Source: Oscillospiraceae bacterium (GTDB lineage: Bacteria > Bacillota > Clostridia > Oscillospirales > Acutalibacteraceae). From it: a stretch of 30,831 nucleotides of DNA. The translations under genes were made by a program, and so were the position numbers. Below are positions 20,566-28,318 of this stretch, piece by piece. A model generated the notes under the pieces. It worked only from the letters and a program-made list of their open reading frames with translations, did not search any database and was not told the DNA's origin. The first letter of the stretch is position 1. Each line of letters begins with the position of its first letter. The DNA lies in NCBI GenBank assembly GCA_009779455.1, contig WREG01000001.1, positions 1-30,831 of the forward strand, given 5' to 3'.

Positions 20566-22233
20566 TTAAAAAAGCCCCGAAATTTTGCCTTCGCCGTTTA
20601 TGCCGATTGACAACGCGCTCGGCGCTTTGGGCAAGCCCGGCATTGTCATTATGTCCCCCGTCATCAGCACGATAAAACCCGCCCCTGCCGCCAAACGCGC
20701 TTCGCGCACCGTAATTTCGAAGCCCCGGGGCCTTCCGAGAAGCAGGGGGTTGTCCGACAGGGAATATTGCGTCTTTGCTATGCATACGGGCAGATTCCCG
20801 AAGCCCGTTTCCTCGAATTTTTTGATTGATTTCGCCGCCGCGGGGATTATTGCGACATTGCCCGCGCCGTAAACCTGTTTCGCGACTATATTTATTTTTT
20901 CCGTGACGCTTATGTCAAGCGGATAGAGATATTTGAAATTTGAAGGCTGCTCACAAGCGGATATGACGGCCCGCGCCAGCTCCTGTCCGCCCTCAGCCCC
21001 TTTCGAGAAAACTTCCGACACGGCGAACCCGCAGCCTTGTTCGCGGCAATGCTGCGTAAGTATTTCAAGCTCTGCGTCCGAATCGCTGCCGAAACGGTTC
21101 ACGGCGACGACTACCGGAACGCCGAAGGCCCGCATATTGGCTATGTGAGCGGCAAGGTTGCATAAGCCTCTTTTAAGCGCGTCCGGGTTGCCGTTCATAA
21201 GGTTGTCCTTCTTTTCGCCGCCGTTGTATTTCAGCGCCCTTACGGTTGCTACGATAACCGCGCAGTCCGGCTTCAAGCCCGCGCTGCGGCATTTTATGTC
21301 CATAAATTTTTCCGCGCCCAGATCGGAGCCGAAACCCGCTTCCGTAACGGCGTAATCCGCTATTTTCAGCGCCAGTTTTGTGGCCCTGACGGAATTGCAG
21401 CCGTGGGCGATGTTTGCGAAGGGCCCGCCGTGGATAAGGGCGGGGGTATTTTCGAGGCTCTGCACCAGATTGGGGTTCACAGCGTCTTTTAACAGCGCGG
21501 CCATCGCCCCCTGTGCGCCCAAATCTGACGCGAAAACGGGTTCCCCGCCGTAATTATACGCTGCCATTATTTTGCCCAGACGCTCTTTAAGGTCGGTCAA
21601 ATCGTCGGCAAGGCAAAGTATCGCCATCACCTCGCTTGCGGCAGTTATGGTAAAACCGTCCTCGCGGACGACGCCGTCCGCTTTCCCGCCAAGGCCTATG
21701 ACCGTTTTGCGGAGAACCCTGTCGTTCATGTCCGCACAGCGCTTTATAAGCACGGAGCGCGGGTCTATGCCCAAGATGTTCCCCTGATGAATGTGATTGT
21801 CAACAAGCGCCGCGAGAAGGTTGTTAGCCGCCGTGACGGCGTGTATGTCGCCTGTAAAATGCAGGTTTATATCCTCCATAGGCACGATCTGCGCGTACCC
21901 GCCGCCCGCCGCGCCGCCTTTTATGCCGAAAACAGGCCCGAGCGAGGGTTCGCGCAAAGCCACGACAGATTTCTTGCCGAGCTTGTGCAGCGCCTGCCCC
22001 AGCCCGACCGTAGTCGTGGTTTTCCCTTCTCCGAAGGGCGTAGGGCTAACGGCGGTAACCAAAATAAGCTTGCCGCCGGGGTTATCCTTTGTTTCGCGGA
22101 AAGCCCGGTCATTGAGCTTTGCCTTATATTTCCCGTAAGATTCCAGGGCTTCGCCGTTTATCCCCAACCCGGCGGCAATTTCGCTTATCGGCAGCATCTT
22201 AGCGTTCTGCGCGATTTCTATGTCTGATAACAT
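20566..22233 (-). CDS. fhs: Formate--tetrahydrofolate ligase
   Basis: A 555-residue enzyme that makes 10-formyl-THF from formate, THF and ATP. The family signature is complete: SPTPFGEGKTTTTVGLGQAL (ATP loop, about residues 63-82), REPSLGPVFGIKGGAAGGGYAQ, NLHFTGDIHAVTAANNLLAAL, LIHGGPFANIAHGCNSVRAT, EAGFGSDLGAEKFMDIKCR, and the C-terminal FIVLMTGDIMTMPGLPKAPSA. The length is the family norm. In Clostridia the enzyme serves the Wood-Ljungdahl methyl branch or purine and serine synthesis. The ribosome site is a modest AGGCAGGA before the ATG. On the minus strand a TTGACA at about 22273-22278 could be a -35 element, but no good -10 follows. The gene heads a probable six-gene operon. Confidence 0.96.
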   Translation of the reverse strand: MLSDIEIAQNAKMLPISEIAAGLGINGEALESYGKYKAKLNDRAFRETKDNPGGKLILVTAVSPTPFGEGKTTTTVGLGQALHKLGKKSVVALREPSLGPVFGIKGGAAGGGYAQIVPMEDINLHFTGDIHAVTAANNLLAALVDNHIHQGNILGIDPRSVLIKRCADMNDRVLRKTVIGLGGKADGVVREDGFTITAASEVMAILCLADDLTDLKERLGKIMAAYNYGGEPVFASDLGAQGAMAALLKDAVNPNLVQSLENTPALIHGGPFANIAHGCNSVRATKLALKIADYAVTEAGFGSDLGAEKFMDIKCRSAGLKPDCAVIVATVRALKYNGGEKKDNLMNGNPDALKRGLCNLAAHIANMRAFGVPVVVAVNRFGSDSDAELEILTQHCREQGCGFAVSEVFSKGAEGGQELARAVISACEQPSNFKYLYPLDISVTEKINIVAKQVYGAGNVAIIPAAAKSIKKFEETGFGNLPVCIAKTQYSLSDNPLLLGRPRGFEITVREARLAAGAGFIVLMTGDIMTMPGLPKAPSALSIGINGEGKISGLF

Positions 22234-22261
22234 TTAATTTCCTGCCTTTTTCTTTTTTTGC

Positions 22262-22290
22262 TTGTTAATATTTTGTCAATGTGATATAAT
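22262..22290 (+). promoter_or_regulatory. Promoter of the flavoprotein gene
   Basis: TTGTTA (22262-22267) and TATAAT (22285-22290) are 17 bp apart on the plus strand. Downstream lie two perfect inverted repeats: GGCGCGGC (22292-22299) with GCCGCGCC (22327-22334), and GAAAATGC (22340-22347) with GCATTTTC (22352-22359). The first arm overlaps the likely start site, so it may be an operator rather than an RNA hairpin. Confidence 0.55.
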
Positions 22291-22383
22291 AGGCGCGGCA
22301 ACATACGGTGGTATTGATAGCTCAACGCCGCGCCATTGCGAAAATGCATACGCATTTTCATTAGTTTTCACGATACAACAAAT

Positions 22384-22415
22384 AATTATGAACCATGAAT
22401 TATGCATTATGAATT
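22384..22415 (+). repeat. Copy of the ATTCATAATGCATAATT-type repeat at the flavoprotein start
   Basis: The 32 bases match 15961-15992 at 29 of 32 positions. The copy supplies both candidate ATG start codons (22388, 22409) of the downstream gene. Confidence 0.8.
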
Positions 22416-22933
22416 TAAATAAATTATCCTTGCCGGCGAACCCCAAAACGGCGGTTCTGTTCGGCTCGCCCAATAATAACGGGCATACAAAGAAATACCT
22501 TGACGAATTCCTGGCATTATTGCCCCCGGGCGGCGAAACTGAAATCATAGACGCTTACGGGCTGCGCCCCGCCCCGTGTTTCGGCTGCGGGTATTGCACC
22601 GAAAACGGCAAATGCAAAAATAATGACCTCGACGGCGTATTTGAAAAGCTGTCTGCCGCCGACCTTGCCGTAATCGCCTCGCCCGTCTATTTTTACGGCT
22701 TCCCGGCACCGCTCAAAGCAGTCGTAGACCGCTTGCAGCCTCTATATATAAACAAGTTTATAAGAAAAGGGCCGTTCTGCGAAAACAAAAATGCGGGAGC
22801 GTTAATAGCCACATCGGGAAGGGACGACGCCGAAACCTTTGAAATGCTGAAAAGGCAGTCGAAAATTGTTTTCTCCCTGCTTTCCAAAGAGTTACGCATA
22901 GCTTTTTATTTTCCTGAAACAGATAAGATTTAA
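22388..22933 (+). CDS. Iron-sulfur flavoprotein / NAD(P)H-dependent FMN reductase family
   Basis: A product of 181 residues from the ATG at 22388, or 174 from 22409. From residue 19 the sequence is a flavodoxin fold: TAVLFGSPNNNGHTKKYLDEFL (FMN phosphate loop), then PCFGCGYCTENGKCKNNDLD (the C-x2-C-x5-C cluster motif of the family), and VIASPVYFYGFPAPLKAVVDRLQPLY. The family reduces FMN and passes electrons to various acceptors. The start region is unusual: both ATG codons lie inside a dispersed repeat, and neither has a ribosome site. The first residues (NHELCIMNLNKL) are encoded by the repeat. The C-terminus (RIAFYFPETDKI) is about 15-20 residues short of many relatives, so the gene may be damaged at one or both ends. 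The promoter is at 22262-22290. Confidence 0.8.
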   Translation: MNHELCIMNLNKLSLPANPKTAVLFGSPNNNGHTKKYLDEFLALLPPGGETEIIDAYGLRPAPCFGCGYCTENGKCKNNDLDGVFEKLSAADLAVIASPVYFYGFPAPLKAVVDRLQPLYINKFIRKGPFCENKNAGALIATSGRDDAETFEMLKRQSKIVFSLLSKELRIAFYFPETDKI

Positions 22934-23003
22934 TTTCCGATTGTTGTAATAAAACCGTTTCCTGCTAATTATATATTTATAAGGTGATTAGAAAAGGACG
23001 GTA

Positions 23004-24170
23004 ATGACAATGAATGTTTTAAAAACAGGCTGCAAAGGCGCGAACGTCGCGGCGCTGAAACTCGGGCTTATCAGGGCGGGGTTATACAATGAGCCGGCTG
23101 ACGGCGTTTTTGATGCGGAAACAAAGGCCGCCGTTATTGATTTTCAAAAAAGAAACGGGCTTTGCCCGAACGGGGAAGCGGGCGCGGTCACTTTTGAGCT
23201 TTTAAAGCCGTACATAATGGGCTGCCGTCAGGATGCAGGCAAAAACATCGTGCCTACGGATATGGATTATTCGTATTGCCTTTTAAAAATGATCCTTGCA
23301 GGGCTGAAAAAGCGCTATCCGTTTTTGGAGGTGTCGAGTATCGGCAAAAGCGTCATGGGCAGGAATATTTATTGTGTCGGCATAGGCGGGGGGAATAATG
23401 AAGTTTTCTATAACGCCGCCCATCACGCCAACGAATGGATAACAGCCCCGCTGCTGTTAAAGTTTATTGAGGATTACGCGAATGCTTACGCGGCAGGGGA
23501 GAGCATATCGGATATACCCGCGAAAACCCTTTTTGAAAAAACCGGGCTCTTTGTCGCCCCTCTTGTCAACCCTGACGGCGTTGACCTTGTGACGGGAGCC
23601 GTTGACAACGGGGTATTTTTTGCCCGCGCGAAAGGTTTTGCCGCAAACTATCCGCTGATCCCGTTTCCGGGCGGATGGAAAGCGAACATAGACGGCGTGG
23701 ATTTAAATCTCGCGTACCCGGCGGGCTGGGAAGAAGCCAAAAAGCTAAAATACGAGCAGGGCTTTATATCCCCGGGGCCCCGCGACTTTGTCGGCTGCCG
23801 CCCGCTTTCCGCCCCCGAAAGCAAAGCGGTTTATGATTTTACATTAAAACATGATTTTAAGCTCGTTTTAGCGTACCATACACAGGGCCGGGAAATTTAC
23901 TGGAAATACAAGGACTGCGAACCCGCGCATTCCCGTGATATCGCGGGAAAAATGAGCGCCGCCAGCGGTTATACGCTTGAAATCGCGCCGGAATATTCCG
24001 CGAACGCGGGCTACAGGGACTGGTTCATAAAAAAATACGGCCGTCCCGGTTTTACAGTGGAAGCGGGTTACGGGGTCAGCCCGCTGCCAGTCAGGATGTT
24101 TGATGAAATCTATGAAGAAAATATCGGGATTCTTGTTGAGGGGCTGCTTTTTTCAATGCATAATTCATGA
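23004..24170 (+). CDS. M14-family gamma-D-glutamyl-meso-diaminopimelate-type peptidase
   Basis: A 388-residue zinc carboxypeptidase-fold enzyme. Residues 1-72 are a peptidoglycan-binding domain (LKTGCKGANVAALKLGLIRAG, DGVFDAETKAAVIDFQKRNGL). The M14 domain follows with zinc ligands H141 and E144 (HHANEW), and H292 (LAYHTQG). The likely general base is E353 (TVEAGYG). The substrate-contact motif DLNLAYP replaces the DLNRNF of classic carboxypeptidases, as in bacterial gamma-D-Glu-mDAP peptidases that cut cell-wall stem peptides. No signal peptide is seen, which fits either a spore/cytoplasmic recycling role or non-classical export. An AAAGGA ribosome site lies five bases before the ATG. The last residues (SMHNS) and the TGA stop come from an ATTCATAATGCATAATT-type repeat. 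Confidence 0.9.
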   Translation: MTMNVLKTGCKGANVAALKLGLIRAGLYNEPADGVFDAETKAAVIDFQKRNGLCPNGEAGAVTFELLKPYIMGCRQDAGKNIVPTDMDYSYCLLKMILAGLKKRYPFLEVSSIGKSVMGRNIYCVGIGGGNNEVFYNAAHHANEWITAPLLLKFIEDYANAYAAGESISDIPAKTLFEKTGLFVAPLVNPDGVDLVTGAVDNGVFFARAKGFAANYPLIPFPGGWKANIDGVDLNLAYPAGWEEAKKLKYEQGFISPGPRDFVGCRPLSAPESKAVYDFTLKHDFKLVLAYHTQGREIYWKYKDCEPAHSRDIAGKMSAASGYTLEIAPEYSANAGYRDWFIKKYGRPGFTVEAGYGVSPLPVRMFDEIYEENIGILVEGLLFSMHNS

Positions 24171-24279
24171 TTCATAATGCATAATTAATTGACGAAACAG
24201 CAACTATTAATCGCTGTTTTATATGCAAACTAAAAAAATCGAAGAATATTCTATGTTTAATGAATTATGCATTATGAAT
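24170..24279. repeat. Inverted pair of ATTCATAATGCATAATT repeats
   Basis: Perfect 17-bp inverted arms at 24170-24186 and 24263-24279 enclose 76 AT-rich bases without an ORF. The structure sits between the convergent M14 peptidase and radical SAM genes and could also act as a bidirectional terminator. It matches the arms of the element at 15855-15992 and the copy at 22384-22415. A further partial copy (ATGCATAATTCATGA) at 24158-24172 contains the stop codon of the peptidase gene. Confidence 0.8.
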
Positions 24280-24281
24280 TT

Positions 24282-24881
24282 TTAAACTTTTGCGCGAATA
24301 AATAGCGGTATCCCCGTCTCTTCGCTTATCTTCCGGCAAGCGGACAGGGACGCGGGGCTTAAAACGTCAACCGCCGTAAAATTCACGTTTTTTATCAGCG
24401 TTTTGCATTCCTTTGCGAAGTCGAGCATTGCCCCGAACGCCGCCTCACCGTAGGCGGTTCGGCACAGTTTTTGATATTCCTCTTTATTCGGCGCGTTGAG
24501 GCTTATTGACGCGCTGTCTATATTTTTGCAAAGCAGCGGCGCGGTTTTTTTCCCGTTTATTAAATCCGAAAGGCCGTTTGTGTTGAGCCGCAAGGGAATA
24601 TCGCGCTTTGATTTTATATATTCAGCGACGGCAAGCAGCAAATCAAGCCTTTCCGTCGGTTCGCCGTAGCCGCAGAACACCGCTTCGTCAAAATCTTCAA
24701 GATTATAGCCGTCTACAGCTTTTTTAATGTCCCCAAAATCAGGCTCGCGTTCAAGCCACAGGCTCTCCCCCTCGTTTACGCCGTCGGCGGCTCGCCTCAA
24801 ACAAAACACGCAGTTCGCAGGGCAGCGGTTGGTGATATTGAAATAAAGCTTTGTTTTAAGCTTATAAGCGTATACATTCAC
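24282..24881 (-). CDS. Radical SAM protein (TatD-associated type)
   Basis: A 199-residue protein. The radical SAM cluster motif is CPANCVFC (C-x3-C-x2-C) at residues 19-26 in NITNRCPANCVFCLRRAADG. The GYGEPTERLDLLL motif after AVFCGYGEP resembles the SAM-binding GGEP motif. LRLNTNGLSDLI follows. It is short for a radical SAM enzyme and resembles the small type often found next to tatD genes. TatD itself is not in this window. The reaction is unknown. The start is a GTG at 24881 in a GTGA overlap with the upstream membrane protein gene, so the two are translationally coupled. The 3' end is 3 bases from a repeat arm. Confidence 0.8.
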   Translation of the reverse strand: MNVYAYKLKTKLYFNITNRCPANCVFCLRRAADGVNEGESLWLEREPDFGDIKKAVDGYNLEDFDEAVFCGYGEPTERLDLLLAVAEYIKSKRDIPLRLNTNGLSDLINGKKTAPLLCKNIDSASISLNAPNKEEYQKLCRTAYGEAAFGAMLDFAKECKTLIKNVNFTAVDVLSPASLSACRKISEETGIPLFIRAKV

Positions 24882-25378
24882 AATAATCTTTCCTTCAAAC
24901 CCCGGCTGTCGAAAACAGCCCCTATAACAAAATAAAAAATCATGCTTCCCGCGGCTTGCAAAATGTTGAAGGGAAGCGATTCAAGCGGGACTATAAAACT
25001 GCCGGAAATCATCCCTTCGGCGGCATAATATCCCGCAATACAGATAATTCCCGCCAAAACGGGCGCGATTTTATTTCTTGCGGGGCGCAATATTTTTTTA
25101 TCTTTCCCCGCAAAACACAGGACCATCAATGTTTTTATAATGACGGTAAAGGGTATCCATACAGGGAAGCCGCAGGCAAAATCCGCGAACCCCGCCCCGA
25201 AGGCCGACGCTGCCGCGGCATAAGGCAGGGGGAGGAACGACGCCGCGAGATAAATAAATGTATCGCCGAAATGTAAGTACGCCCCGCCCGCGCCGACAGG
25301 AAAGTGAAGAAGATACGCGGTAAAAATAAAAATCACCGCCGAAAAAAACGCGCTTATTGATATCGTTTTGATTTTCAC
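24878..25378 (-). CDS. ECF transporter S component-like membrane protein
   Basis: About 166 residues and five to six hydrophobic helices: KIKTISISAFFSAVIFIFTAY, then FPVGAGGAYLHFGDTFIYLAASFL, PYAAAASAFGAGFADFACGFP, and a last pair, APVLAGIICIAGYYAAEGM and LPFNILQAAGSMIFYFV. GDxxVxLAA-like GDTFIYLAASFLP with the following AAAASAFGAGFAD is typical of substrate-binding (S) subunits of vitamin transporters. The start is chosen at the GTG at 25378, five bases after GGTGG; a TTG at 25390 is in frame but poorly placed. Coupled to the radical SAM gene by a 4-base overlap, so a shared substrate is likely. The vitamin or precursor is unknown. Confidence 0.75.
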   Translation of the reverse strand: MKIKTISISAFFSAVIFIFTAYLLHFPVGAGGAYLHFGDTFIYLAASFLPLPYAAAASAFGAGFADFACGFPVWIPFTVIIKTLMVLCFAGKDKKILRPARNKIAPVLAGIICIAGYYAAEGMISGSFIVPLESLPFNILQAAGSMIFYFVIGAVFDSRGLKERLL

Positions 25379-25394
25379 CCGGACCACCAAAATT

Positions 25395-25437
25395 AATTAT
25401 TATAGGGGCGAATTTTATTTCCGCCCCTGTAATAATT
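25395..25437 (-). terminator. Terminator after the lipoprotein gene
   Basis: A 16-bp stem, AATTATTATAGGGGCG (25395-25410) with CGCCCCTGTAATAATT (25422-25437), has an 11-base loop and one G:U-type position. It lies 16 bases past the lipoprotein stop codon, with AT-rich tails on both sides, so it may be bidirectional. Confidence 0.8.
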
Positions 25438-25452
25438 CTATTTTAAATATTA

Positions 25453-26475
25453 TCAATATTCAAAATCCTTGACTTTAAGATTGTTATAAAGCTGCTGAAC
25501 GAGATCGATCTTCACAACAAACAAAGCCGTAGCCTTTGCGGTTATTTCCACCACCATTTCGTGGTCAAGGTTCACTATCTGTTTTGTGTCGGGGTTAAAC
25601 TCCAGCACAGCTGTGCAGTCGTGGTATACAAGCGAATAGTCAACATCCTTAAGCAAAGCCGTCACCAATGAATTGCCTAATATTTCAGCGTCAATTTCAT
25701 TTTTCGACAGAGGGCTGAACATAGCGCCGTGGTAGCTGGGGGATGTGGTCGCGCCGTCGTCAGGCGGCTCCGGATTGTTTTCATCATTGAGGACAATTGT
25801 AACCTGAGCGTTGCCGTTCGGAAGAATTTCGTATTTGGCCTCTTTTATCGCGTTAGCGTCGGTCAAAAGGCAGCCCTTGGCCGTTTTGTTAACCGGGAAC
25901 CATCTCATGTCGTTGCCCTTGTCGAAATTTTCCCATTCAGCCTGATCCTCGGTAGTCATAAAGTTGCCCGCAAGGTTAAGAAGCTGGTTGATAATCGTAG
26001 CGCTTGCGTTTATTTGCCTGTTTGCCGCGTCGCCGGGGATGGTCTGATATTCCTTCTGCGAACGCTTGGGCTGGTCGGTCTTGGCTTTGTTCATGACTTC
26101 CGTATAAATCGCAAGTATCTCCGCCTTTGATTTTTCATTTGTGTTCACAGGCGCGGACGGTTCCGTAGTCGGGGTTTCCGCACCGTCTTGCTGATTTGCC
26201 GTTGTTGTTGCCGCAGGGGTTCCGCTGCCGGCGGTTGTGCTTTCGCCTGAAGCCGGGGGTGCCGTAGTCTCTGAAGCGGCGGGAGGGGTTTGCGTCGGGG
26301 TTTGAACCGGGGGCTGGGTGTTGACGACCGCGCCGCCGCCGTCAACAGCCACGCCGCCGCCGTTTATGATTATGTTGATGACCGGCGGTGTTTTTTCCGT
26401 TCCGCACGCCGCCAGCGTCAACAGCATAATTGCCGCCAAAACCGCAGCGCCCACGCGTAGTATGTTCTTTTTCAT
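25453..26475 (-). CDS. Lipoprotein of unknown function with Pro/Thr-rich linker
   Basis: A 340-residue exported lipoprotein. The signal MKKNILRVGAAVLAAIMLLTLAAC has a LAAC lipobox, so the Cys would be lipid-modified and anchored outside. Residues about 35-115 are a Gly/Val stretch and then a Pro/Thr/Ala/Ser-rich low-complexity linker. The remaining C-terminal domain (EILAIYTEVMNKAKTDQPK to the end) is soluble and unrecognised, with alternating strands such as YEILPNGNAQVTIVLNDE and a final TAKATALFVVKIDLVQQ. I see no catalytic motif. The start is the ATG at 26475, 10 bases after AAGGAG; the TTG at 26484 overlaps that site. The promoter is at 26521-26549 and the terminator at 25395-25437, so it is a single-gene unit. 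Confidence 0.85.
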   Translation of the reverse strand: MKKNILRVGAAVLAAIMLLTLAACGTEKTPPVINIIINGGGVAVDGGGAVVNTQPPVQTPTQTPPAASETTAPPASGESTTAGSGTPAATTTANQQDGAETPTTEPSAPVNTNEKSKAEILAIYTEVMNKAKTDQPKRSQKEYQTIPGDAANRQINASATIINQLLNLAGNFMTTEDQAEWENFDKGNDMRWFPVNKTAKGCLLTDANAIKEAKYEILPNGNAQVTIVLNDENNPEPPDDGATTSPSYHGAMFSPLSKNEIDAEILGNSLVTALLKDVDYSLVYHDCTAVLEFNPDTKQIVNLDHEMVVEITAKATALFVVKIDLVQQLYNNLKVKDFEY

Positions 26476-26520
26476 TAATATCAATCTCCTTTATGAATAG
26501 CAATTAATCCTACAAACTAA

Positions 26521-26549
26521 AATTTACACTATAATCAAAGATTTGTCAA
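26521..26549 (-). promoter_or_regulatory. Promoter of the lipoprotein gene
   Basis: On the minus strand TTGACA (26544-26549) and TAAATT (26521-26526) are 17 bp apart, with a start near 26514. Confidence 0.65.
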
Positions 26550-26598
26550 TAGTAAAATATAGAAAAGTTCATATATTATTTTAATTTATTTTTTTCTG

Positions 26599-26626
26599 TT
26601 GACAATAATATACAATATGTTAAAAT
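26599..26626 (+). promoter_or_regulatory. Promoter of the M20 peptidase gene
   Basis: TTGACA (26599-26604) and TAAAAT (26621-26626) are 16 bp apart, with a start near 26633, about 47 bases before the ATG. Confidence 0.7.
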
Positions 26627-26679
26627 TATTATAAATATCAGCGCATTTTATTACCTAAAAATATACATAAAGGAGTTTA

Positions 26680-28044
26680 ATGGCAATTATGAAAAATAAG
26701 GAAAAATTCTTAAAAAACCTCGCAGACGCAATCAAATTCAAAACAATATCCAATAATGACGAAAACAAGGTTGACTGGGCCGAATTCGAGCGGTTCCACG
26801 ATTTCCTCGAGGAACGCTACCAACTTATCCATAAGACCCTCGAAAGGGAAAAAGTGAGCCGCGCCAGCCTTTTATACCGCTGGAAAGGCTCTGACGGCTC
26901 GTTGCCGCCTATGGCGATGATCGCGCACATGGACGTAGTCCCCGTTTCGGCAGGCACGGAAAAGGACTGGAAGCACCCGCCGTTCTCCGGCTGTTATGAC
27001 GGCAAGAACTTATGGGGCAGGGGTTCCCTTGACATGAAAAACCATCTCATAGGCATTATGGAAAGCGTCGAAGCCCTGCTTGAAGAAGGCTTCACGCCGA
27101 AAAGGGACGTTTACATCTGCCTCGGCCAGGACGAAGAGGTCATGTCGGGCGAAAAATCGGGGGCTCTGGCTATGGCAAGGCTTTTGAAAAGCCGGGGCGT
27201 CCGCCTCGACAGCCTGAACGACGAGGGCGGTGCCATACTCAACGCGAAAATCCCGGGGGTTATAAATAAAAGGGTGGCGGCAATAGGCGTCGCGGAAAAG
27301 GGCTATGTCGATTTTGAGATCTCCGTGAACGCGAAGGGCGGGCATTCCTCTCAGCCCCCTAAACACTCGGCTTTAGGGGTTATGGCAGACGTTATCAAGG
27401 ATATCGAAAACAACCAGTTCAAGCCGGTTTTCACCGATCTGACCGACCAGATAATGGATGAGGCGGCGAATTGCCTTTCCTTCCCCGCCAAAATCCTGTC
27501 GCCCGCGCTTCTGGCTTTAAAACCCCATTTGAAATACATTTTGGACGCCATACCCATAACAAACTGCTTCGTGCGGACAACCACGGCGGTGACAATGGCA
27601 AGCGGAAGCCCTTCGCAGAACGTATTGCCGCAAAAGGCCACCATCAACGCGAATTTCAGGATAATGCCCGGAACCACCATAGCCGACGTTGAAAGGCATA
27701 TCAGGAAAGTAGTGAAAAATAAAAATATCGAAGTCAAAATGTATAAAGGCCAGGAGCCTTCCGGCATTTCCGACACGAAAACCGAGAGCTACGGCAAGCT
27801 GAAACGGCTGTGCATGGATATTTACGGCAAAAACACCGCCGTCATCCCTTTCCTCGTCATGGGCTCCACTGACGCCTACCATTATCAGCAGGTCACGGAC
27901 AATATTTACCGTTTTACGCCCTTCCAGCTTGACGCCAGCCTTTTGAACACCGCCCACGGGACAAATGAGAGGCTGCCCTGCGAAAATCTGGACGAGGCGC
28001 TGGATTTTTTTGAAAAATATATAAAAGTGATGTCCGATGACTAA
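26680..28044 (+). CDS. M20-family metallopeptidase (PM20D1/CPS1-like)
   Basis: A 454-residue di-zinc peptidase of the M20 clan. Motifs in order: AHMDVVPV at about residues 86-93 (first zinc ligand and its Asp), WGRGSLDMKNHL at 109-120 (bridging Asp), GQDEEVMSGEKSG at 146-158 (catalytic Glu-Glu), LNDEGGAI at 184, the dimerisation-domain entry GGHSSQPP, and TAHGTNERLP near the C-terminus (last His). The WKGSDGSLPPMAMIAHMD stretch followed by WKHPPFSG is typical of the carboxypeptidase S / PM20D1 branch, whose members cut or make N-acyl amino acids or small peptides. No signal peptide, so it is cytoplasmic. AAGGAG lies four bases before the ATG, slightly short; the ATG at 26689 is the alternative. 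Confidence 0.92.
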   Translation: MAIMKNKEKFLKNLADAIKFKTISNNDENKVDWAEFERFHDFLEERYQLIHKTLEREKVSRASLLYRWKGSDGSLPPMAMIAHMDVVPVSAGTEKDWKHPPFSGCYDGKNLWGRGSLDMKNHLIGIMESVEALLEEGFTPKRDVYICLGQDEEVMSGEKSGALAMARLLKSRGVRLDSLNDEGGAILNAKIPGVINKRVAAIGVAEKGYVDFEISVNAKGGHSSQPPKHSALGVMADVIKDIENNQFKPVFTDLTDQIMDEAANCLSFPAKILSPALLALKPHLKYILDAIPITNCFVRTTTAVTMASGSPSQNVLPQKATINANFRIMPGTTIADVERHIRKVVKNKNIEVKMYKGQEPSGISDTKTESYGKLKRLCMDIYGKNTAVIPFLVMGSTDAYHYQQVTDNIYRFTPFQLDASLLNTAHGTNERLPCENLDEALDFFEKYIKVMSDD

Positions 28045-28061
28045 AATTTTGTTTTTATATA

Positions 28062-28091
28062 TTGCATTTTTACATATTTCCGTTGTATAAT
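28062..28091 (+). promoter_or_regulatory. Promoter of the toxin-antitoxin pair
   Basis: TTGCAT (28062-28067) and TATAAT (28086-28091) are 18 bp apart, giving a start near 28098. Confidence 0.6.
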
Positions 28092-28132
28092 AATTGTGGT
28101 CATAATAGAATATCGAAAGGATGGCAGTTCAA

Positions 28133-28318
28133 ATGGAAAGAACTGTAAGTTTTAATATCCCAATTAATCTTTCAAATTCATGTCCTCCGGATATCGGCAT
28201 TTCCGAAGAGCTTTTATTAGCTCAAAAAGACCGTGCGGACGGGTACAAAGGCCGTGATTTTAAAGAAATAGCGGTTGAAATGAAAAAAATAATAACAGAG
28301 GCAGAAAATGGAAGATGA
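28133..28318 (+). CDS. Antitoxin of a ParE/RelE-type pair
   Basis: A 61-residue protein from the ATG at 28133, 11 bases after AAAGGA; an ATG at 28121 overlaps the ribosome site. The N-terminus ERTVSFNIPINLSNS looks like a strand followed by a helix (DIGISEELLLAQKDRADGYKG) and an acidic C-terminal helix, DFKEIAVEMKKIITEAENG. A basic-strand plus acidic-helix layout is usual for small antitoxins, with the helix wrapping the toxin. I do not see a strong named fold. It is assigned because its stop codon overlaps the start of a ParE/RelE-like gene by 11 bases. Confidence 0.7.
   Translation: MERTVSFNIPINLSNSCPPDIGISEELLLAQKDRADGYKGRDFKEIAVEMKKIITEAENGR

Noticed and set aside
21787..22227. Open frame of 146 codons on the plus strand inside fhs
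   Set aside because: Opposite a fully conserved Fhs sequence; no ribosome site.
22234..22387. THF or other riboswitch upstream of fhs
   Set aside because: The hairpins seen belong to the opposite strand or to the promoter region; no match to a riboswitch core could be recognised by eye.
24158..24282. tRNA or other structured RNA between the M14 and radical SAM genes
   Set aside because: The region is an AT-rich spacer between inverted repeat arms; no cloverleaf or conserved RNA motif is visible.
27517..27957. Open frame of 146 codons on the minus strand inside the M20 peptidase gene
   Set aside because: Shadow of the peptidase gene; no start signal or domain.
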